From Rariglobus sp041662485 (GTDB taxonomy: Bacteria > Verrucomicrobiota > Verrucomicrobiia > Opitutales > Opitutaceae): a DNA stretch of 64,000 nt. A program made the translations under genes and the position numbers. Each line of letters opens with the position of its first letter. Position 1 is the stretch's first letter. Below are positions 59,770 through 64,000 of the stretch, one piece after another. The DNA lies in NCBI GenBank assembly GCA_041662485.1, contig JBAZSJ010000026.1, forward strand, positions 1 to 64,000, in the 5' to 3' direction. Under the pieces are notes generated by a model. The model had not been told where the DNA came from, ran no database searches, and saw nothing but the letters and a program-made list of their open reading frames with translations.

Positions 59770-59861
59770 TCGTATCGGTAGTCCGGGGTATTGGACCCAT
59801 ATCGAATAAAGAAGAGGCGTGACGCCTCCCCGCGTTGTCCTGTAAAGCCTTCGTCGCACCG

Positions 59862-60290
59862 ATGAAAACCATCGCCATCCTCAACGGCCCCAACCTCGAC
59901 CGCCTCGGCAAACGCGAACCGGAGATCTACGGACACGCCACGCTCGCCGATCTCGAGGCGTCCCTGCGCGCCGAATTCGGCTCATCGGCGAAACTCGAAT
60001 TCTTCCAGTCCAACCACGAAGGCGTGCTCATCGACAAGATCGCCGCCCTCGCCGACGCGAAGATCGACGGCCTCGTCCTCAACGGCGGCGCCTTCACCCA
60101 TACCAGCGTCGCCCTGCGTGACGCGCTCGCCGGCGCGCACATCCCGACCGTCGAGGTTCACATCTCCAATCTCTACAAGCGCGAGGAATTCCGCCACGTC
60201 TCGCTCACCGCGCCCATCGCCGTCGCCGTGATCACCGGGCTCGGGCTCGAAGGCTACTTCGCCGCGGTCCGCTACTTCCTGAAAAAGTGA
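59862..60290 (+). CDS. aroQ: Type II 3-dehydroquinate dehydratase
   Basis: A 142-residue shikimate-pathway enzyme converting 3-dehydroquinate to 3-dehydroshikimate. N-terminal 'AILNGPNLDRLGKREPEIYG' is the family signature, with the catalytic Tyr in EIYG. Active-site blocks 'FFQSNHEGVLIDKI', 'LVLNGGAFTHTSVALRDAL' and 'EVHISNLYKREEFRHVSL' follow. The standard 'NPGAYTHTS' reads NGGAFTHTS, a small change. It overlaps the NusG-like gene by four bases (GTGA), so the two are translationally coupled. Confidence 0.95.
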   Translation: MKTIAILNGPNLDRLGKREPEIYGHATLADLEASLRAEFGSSAKLEFFQSNHEGVLIDKIAALADAKIDGLVLNGGAFTHTSVALRDALAGAHIPTVEVHISNLYKREEFRHVSLTAPIAVAVITGLGLEGYFAAVRYFLKK

Positions 60291-60805
60291 TCGCCGCCCC
60301 CGCCACCTCCACCGCTGTGGACGTTCGCTGGTTCGTGTGCCACACGAAACCGCGCTGCGAAAAAAAATTTGCCGCGCTTCTCAAGGCCGAGAATTTCGAG
60401 CACTACCTGCCGCTCGTCACGAGCGTGAAACGCTACGGCAAATCCACCAAGCGCTTCACCAAGCCGCTCTTCCCCGGCTACGTCTTCGCCAACGTCGTCC
60501 TCGGCTCGAAAAGCCGCATCTACGAGCAGGACCTGCTCGCGCGCGCCATTCCCGTCGAGCACGAGACGAAGTTCCTCCGCCAGCTCGAAGACGTGCGTTT
60601 GATCGTGGCGTCGGGTCTCGAACTCACGGTCCGTCCTCTCATGAAGCGCGGCACCCGCGTGCGTGTGAGCAGCGGACCATTGTGGGGACTCGAAGGTGTC
60701 GTGGACGATCCGGCCAATCCCAAAGGCATCGTCCTCTGCGTGGACGTTCTCCAACAAGGCCTGCTCGTGAAGCTGCCCTTGGAAAGCCTCGAAATCCTAA
60801 ACTAG
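60287..60805 (+). CDS. NusG-family transcription antitermination paralogue
   Basis: A 172-residue protein starting at GTG 60287. The N-terminal NGN domain shows 'VRWFVCHTKPRCEKKFAALL' and 'KPLFPGYVFANVVL'. The C-terminal KOW domain shows 'GTRVRVSSGPLWGLEGVV' and 'GLLVKLPLESLEIL'. The normal housekeeping nusG sits in a secE-nusG-rplK operon, so this copy next to aroQ is probably a specialised paralogue (RfaH/LoaP/UpxY-like). I see no ops-like element or long polysaccharide operon in view. Its TAG stop is the left CTAG border of a MITE-like repeat. Confidence 0.9.
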   Translation: MIAAPATSTAVDVRWFVCHTKPRCEKKFAALLKAENFEHYLPLVTSVKRYGKSTKRFTKPLFPGYVFANVVLGSKSRIYEQDLLARAIPVEHETKFLRQLEDVRLIVASGLELTVRPLMKRGTRVRVSSGPLWGLEGVVDDPANPKGIVLCVDVLQQGLLVKLPLESLEILN

Positions 60806-60927
60806 CATTTTAAATAAAACTGTAGCCACTCTGGATTGATGTAGCCGGGGTCGCTGACCCCGGTTCCCCCTGGAAGTGTTACCCGGACCGGGGTCACCGA
60901 CCCCGGCTACAACTTTACTTGAACTGC
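60802..60927. repeat. MITE-like palindromic repeat, copy 3
   Basis: The left terminal repeat (60805-60827) and right terminal repeat (60905-60927) match at 18 of 23 positions. They agree with copy 2: AACTTTACTT and GTAGCC ends. The internal cargo differs: inverted GTAGCCGGGGTCG-type arms (60841-60864 and about 60890-60911). It abuts the NusG gene at CTAG (60802-60805). No CTAG follows on the right. Confidence 0.75.
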
Positions 60928-60947
60928 TCCCAGCCGCCACCGCTCAG

Positions 60948-61502
60948 TCAGTGTCCCAGCGCGTGCAACCAGGCCGGCGCATGCAGCCAAACCTGATGGA
61001 TTCCGTGCATCGTCGCGCAGGCCGCCAGCGCCGCCGCCGTGTCGTCCACCGCCACGCCCCAGCCCGCGGGCAGATCCTGAAGTTTGCTGATCCCAAAAGG
61101 CTTCGTGATGTCGAAAAGCCGGAACAGCGCGAAGCCCGCGAGAAATACCGACCACGGCATCGCCCACCCCGGCACCACGTCGCCAAACGACTGCCATCCG
61201 AGAAAACACAGCGGTATCGCGACAAACTCGTCGAGCACCACTTCGCCCGGATCGCGCTTGCCGAGCCGGAACTCCGCCTCGCCGCACATCGCCACCGCAA
61301 AATACACGCCGATCGCGCTGAAAAATAAATTCTCCAACGTGTTCAGCTGCCAGAAAAACACCGTGAAATACAGCAGCCCCGCCACCGAGCCCCACGTGCC
61401 GGGCGCATGCCGCGCTCGCCCGAACGGGCCCACGCGCGCGATGGAGATCACCATGCTCGACGGCAGGAAGCGCGGCCAGATCGGTTGACGCAGCCTCATC
61501 AT
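60948..61502 (-). CDS. pgpA: Phosphatidylglycerophosphatase A
   Basis: A 184-residue product from ATG 61502. 'RARHAPGTWGSVAGLLYF' and 'EFRLGKRDPGEVVLDEFVAI' (with the DPGEVVLDE motif) are PgpA signatures; 'DITKPFGISKLQDLPAGWGV' and 'DDTAAALAA' complete it. It removes the phosphate from phosphatidylglycerophosphate made by the upstream PgsA. Its ATG overlaps the pgsA stop (ATGATG with TGA), so the two steps are coupled. Confidence 0.94.
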   Translation of the reverse strand: MMRLRQPIWPRFLPSSMVISIARVGPFGRARHAPGTWGSVAGLLYFTVFFWQLNTLENLFFSAIGVYFAVAMCGEAEFRLGKRDPGEVVLDEFVAIPLCFLGWQSFGDVVPGWAMPWSVFLAGFALFRLFDITKPFGISKLQDLPAGWGVAVDDTAAALAACATMHGIHQVWLHAPAWLHALGH

Positions 61503-62086
61503 GTCTGCTCGTCGAAAACCACCGCCTGATACTTCACGATATAATCCCACCCCGACCGCACCGTGAAATAGACGCCGAGGATGAACAGCCCCATGCCCGT
61601 GTAGTGGATGTAGCTCGCGTAGGGCGAAAAATCCAGGTTCAGCCAGCCGGCGACGTCGTCCTGAAGCATCGGCACGAAAAGCAGGAAACCCACCGCGATG
61701 AGTTGAGTGAGGGTCTTGGTTTTTCCTCCGCGCTCCGCCGCCACGATCACGCCCTTGGCCGCCGCCATCATGCGCATGCCCGAAACGAGAAATTCGCGGC
61801 AGAGCACGATCAGCACCCAGTAGATCGGCAGCACCTGCAGCTCGACAAACGCGATCATGATGCCGATCACGAAAATCTTGTCGGTCAGCGCGTCCATGAA
61901 CTTCCCGAAAGTCGAAAGCAGCTTCTGCTTCCGCGCGATGTAGCCGTCGAGCCAGTCGCCCACCGCGGCCGCGATGAACAGCCAGAACGCCAGCGTGGCC
62001 GCCCCCGTCCAATGCTGATACATCAGCCATACCACCAAAAACATCAGCGGAATGCGCGAAAGGGTGATGCGGTTGGGTAGGTTCAT
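61499..62086 (-). CDS. pgsA: CDP-diacylglycerol-glycerol-3-phosphate phosphatidyltransferase
   Basis: A 195-residue integral membrane enzyme from ATG 62086 ('MNLPNRITLSRIPLMFLVVW'). The CDP-alcohol phosphotransferase motif is clear: D-G-x2-A-R-x8-G-x3-D-x3-D in 'DWLDGYIARKQKLLSTFG' followed by 'KFMDALTDK'. Several transmembrane helices surround it. It makes phosphatidylglycerophosphate and forms an operon with pgpA. It is divergent from coaD. Confidence 0.95.
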   Translation of the reverse strand: MNLPNRITLSRIPLMFLVVWLMYQHWTGAATLAFWLFIAAAVGDWLDGYIARKQKLLSTFGKFMDALTDKIFVIGIMIAFVELQVLPIYWVLIVLCREFLVSGMRMMAAAKGVIVAAERGGKTKTLTQLIAVGFLLFVPMLQDDVAGWLNLDFSPYASYIHYTGMGLFILGVYFTVRSGWDYIVKYQAVVFDEQT

Positions 62087-62197
62087 ATGGGCCCGGGAAG
62101 ACGCCGACGAGAGAACGCGGTGGCCGCAAAAGCAACCCCGGAAACGTGACATTTGGTTCTCGCCCCGCCGCTTCCACCGCCAATGCTGCGGGTGCTT

Positions 62198-62677
62198 ATG
62201 CGTCATTGCATTTATCCCGGCACGTTCGACCCCATCACCTACGGCCATCTCGATGTCCTGGGCCGGGCGGCAAAGCTTTTTGACCACGTCACGGTGGCCA
62301 TCGCGCACAACCCCGGAAAAAACCCGGCGTTTTCCCCGGAGGAGCGTCTCGCCCTGGTCCAGGCCAACATCGCGAAATACCCGCACGTCTCCGCCACGAT
62401 CTTCGACGGTCTGCTCGTCGAGTTTGCCGTCCAGCAGAAGGCCGACGCGATCATCCGCGGCCTGCGCGCCCTCTCCGACTTCGAGTTTGAGTTCAACATG
62501 GCCCTCATGAACCGCCATCTGGAGCCGCGCATCGAAACGCTCTTCGTCATGCCCAACGAGCAGTTCAGCTACACCAGCTCCTCGCTCGTCAAGCAGGTCG
62601 CCCGCTATGGCGGGAACGTGACCAACTTCGTCCCGGACGACGTCGCCGCCGCCCTCAAGGTCGCCTTCGCGAAGTAA
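62198..62677 (+). CDS. coaD: Phosphopantetheine adenylyltransferase
   Basis: A 159-residue enzyme from ATG 62198 ('MRHCIYPGTFDPITYGHLDV'). The nucleotidyltransferase HxGH-type motif is TYGHLD, and the C-terminal 'YTSSSLVKQVARYGGNV' is the standard block. 'IRGLRALSDFEFEFNMALMN' binds the substrate. It transfers AMP to 4'-phosphopantetheine to give dephospho-CoA. A start at ATG 62183 is possible but adds a non-conserved stretch. Confidence 0.95.
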   Translation: MRHCIYPGTFDPITYGHLDVLGRAAKLFDHVTVAIAHNPGKNPAFSPEERLALVQANIAKYPHVSATIFDGLLVEFAVQQKADAIIRGLRALSDFEFEFNMALMNRHLEPRIETLFVMPNEQFSYTSSSLVKQVARYGGNVTNFVPDDVAAALKVAFAK

Positions 62678-62795
62678 CCTCGAACCCCTCCGTGCGTCCC
62701 TGTTGCCGGACGGTTCTGCATTGCACCCGCTCCCGCGAGGGAAGAAAAAACGGGTTTCATTTGCATTCGGTTCCGTTCGTTCCCCCCTTTTCAAC

Positions 62796-64000
62796 ATGGC
62801 GAAATCAGGCAACTCCAGGACTTGGCTCCTCGTTCTCATCCTCGCGGCCGCCGCCGGCGCGGGCGGTTATTACTGGTGGAACGCCGGCGCCTCCCCTCCT
62901 CCCGAGTTCTCCACCACCCCCATCACCCGCGGTGACATCGTCCAGTCCGTCACCGCCACCGGCACCCTTCAGCCCGTCACCACCGTCGACGTCAGCTCCC
63001 AGATCTCCGGCCTCGTCCGCGAGGTGAAGGTCGACTACAACTCCGTCGTCAAAAAAGGCGACCTGCTCGCCCGCATCGATCCCGCCACCTACGAATCGAA
63101 GCTCAACCAGGCCAAGGCCCAGTTTTCCAACACCCAGGCCAACTATCGGCTCGTCAAGCTCAATACCGAGCGCACCCGGACCCTCCGCGCCCAGAAGCTC
63201 GTCTCCCAACAGGAGCTCGACCAGGCCGAGGCGCTCCTCTCCCAGGCCGAAGCCCAGCTCAAGATCCAGCAGGCCTCCGTCGACAACGCCAAGGTCGACC
63301 TCGACCGCTGCGACATTTTCTCCCCCATCGACGGCATCGTCCTCGACCGCCAGACCGACGTCGGCAAGACCGTCGCCGCCAGCCTCAACGCCCCCACCCT
63401 CTTCACCCTCGCCGCCGACCTCACCAAGATGCAGATCGACACCGCCGTCTCCGAGGCCGACATCGGCAGCGTCTCCGACGGCCAGCCCGTGAACTTCACC
63501 GTCGACGCCTACCCCAACCGCCAGTTCACCGGCCGCGTATCCCAGATCCGCAACTCCCCCGTCACCCAGCAAAACGTCGTCACCTACGCCACCATCATCG
63601 ACGTCTCCAACGACGAGCTGAAGCTCAAGCCCGGCATGACCGCCAACGTCTCCATCATCGTCGCCCGCCGCGAAAACACCCTCCGCCTCCCCAACAGCGC
63701 CCTCCGCGTCCGCATCCCCGAGTCGCTCCTTCCCGAATCTCCCGCCGAGGACAAGAACCCCGCCGCCTCCCGTGAACAGATCCGCCAGGTCATGATCGAC
63801 GCCGGCGTCAACCCGCGCTCCCGGCACATCGACCCCGACGCCCTCGCCCGCCTCGTCCAGCTCGCCAAGGACCGCGGCATCACCCTTCCAGACCGCATCA
63901 TCCATCCCGACGCCGACACCGGCGTCGTCGTCCACACCGTCTACAAACTCGCCGGCACGCCCGAGTCCCCCAAGGTCGTCCCCGTCACCGTCAAAACGGG
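62796..64000 (+). CDS. macA: MacA/HlyD-like periplasmic adaptor of an efflux pump (cut by the window end)
   Basis: About 401 residues are visible from ATG 62796. An N-terminal helix ('TWLLVLILAAAAGAGGYYWW') anchors it in the inner membrane. The lipoyl hairpin is split around 'TGTLQPVTTVDVSSQISG' and 'VDLDRCDIFSPIDGIVLDRQ', with a coiled coil between ('YESKLNQAKAQFSNTQANYR' to 'AEAQLKIQQASVDNAKV'). Beta-barrel blocks 'MQIDTAVSEADIGSVSDGQP' and 'LKLKPGMTANVSIIVARRE' follow. An unusual stretch of about 60 residues rich in charged residues (around 'SREQIRQVMIDAGVNPRSRH') interrupts the membrane-proximal domain. It likely pairs with a MacB-type ABC exporter beyond the window. Confidence 0.9.
   Translation, partial: MAKSGNSRTWLLVLILAAAAGAGGYYWWNAGASPPPEFSTTPITRGDIVQSVTATGTLQPVTTVDVSSQISGLVREVKVDYNSVVKKGDLLARIDPATYESKLNQAKAQFSNTQANYRLVKLNTERTRTLRAQKLVSQQELDQAEALLSQAEAQLKIQQASVDNAKVDLDRCDIFSPIDGIVLDRQTDVGKTVAASLNAPTLFTLAADLTKMQIDTAVSEADIGSVSDGQPVNFTVDAYPNRQFTGRVSQIRNSPVTQQNVVTYATIIDVSNDELKLKPGMTANVSIIVARRENTLRLPNSALRVRIPESLLPESPAEDKNPAASREQIRQVMIDAGVNPRSRHIDPDALARLVQLAKDRGITLPDRIIHPDADTGVVVHTVYKLAGTPESPKVVPVTVKT

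Overview
The window looks like chromosomal DNA of a GC-rich Verrucomicrobiota bacterium, most likely in or near the Opitutaceae. This is inferred from gene content, not from an rRNA marker. The evidence is: GC-rich codon use throughout; few strong Shine-Dalgarno sites; a small prepilin cassette with a very large PilX-like member; a giant modular subtilase with tandem beta-propellers; cysteine-poor L31/L36; and many short palindromic repeats between genes. I see no rRNA, tRNA, CRISPR array, prophage or complete insertion sequence.

Layout. 1-235: edge of a possible transposon-associated gene and a palindromic repeat. 269-4305: an ECF42-type sigma factor with its DGPF/YciI partner, divergent from an SRPBCC/DoxX operon; two similar promoter candidates lie between them. 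4302-10089: a DNA-methylase-like enzyme, a small unknown protein, isochorismate synthase, MetG, and a NarX/NarL-like two-component pair. 10334-14170: three prepilin-like genes. 14174-17955: RdgB, RibD, a metallo-beta-lactamase-fold hydrolase and LeuB. 17977-23620: a phosphorelay operon (multi-PAS kinase, Rcp-like receiver, hybrid kinase). 23800-26736: AlaS with a base-composition-shifted insertion and an in-frame palindromic repeat. 26989-37719: a 3,576-residue secreted S8 protease. 37816-40771: AlkC-like glycosylase, a small acidic protein and an MFS transporter. 40866-46456: N-terminally extended IspH, a three-gene ParA cassette, a lone receiver and a Gre-like factor. 46640-51839: GlgA, RNase R, a DUF5069-like protein, L31 and L36. 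51902-54663: a CPBP protease and an AT-rich island with a lipoprotein. 54791-60805: YqgE, dCMP deaminase, Nif3, a methyltransferase / FAD oxidoreductase / type III PKS cluster, AroQ and a NusG paralogue. 60948-64000: PgpA/PgsA, CoaD and a MacA-like adaptor cut by the window end.

The connecting theme is short repeats. At least three families fill nearly every intergenic gap: REP-like GGGAGCGAGCTTGCTCGC pairs, GGTAGGG-ended palindromes, and MITE-like elements next to CTAG with imperfect terminal inverted repeats. They nest in one another, abut or supply stop codons, and have entered two housekeeping genes in frame (alaS, rnr). The best candidates for new biology are the ParA / helical protein / coiled-coil cassette (42741-45353), the repeat families, the alaS insertion, and the type III PKS cluster. 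The ECF42 locus offers a testable promoter prediction. No gap between genes exceeds about 300 bases.
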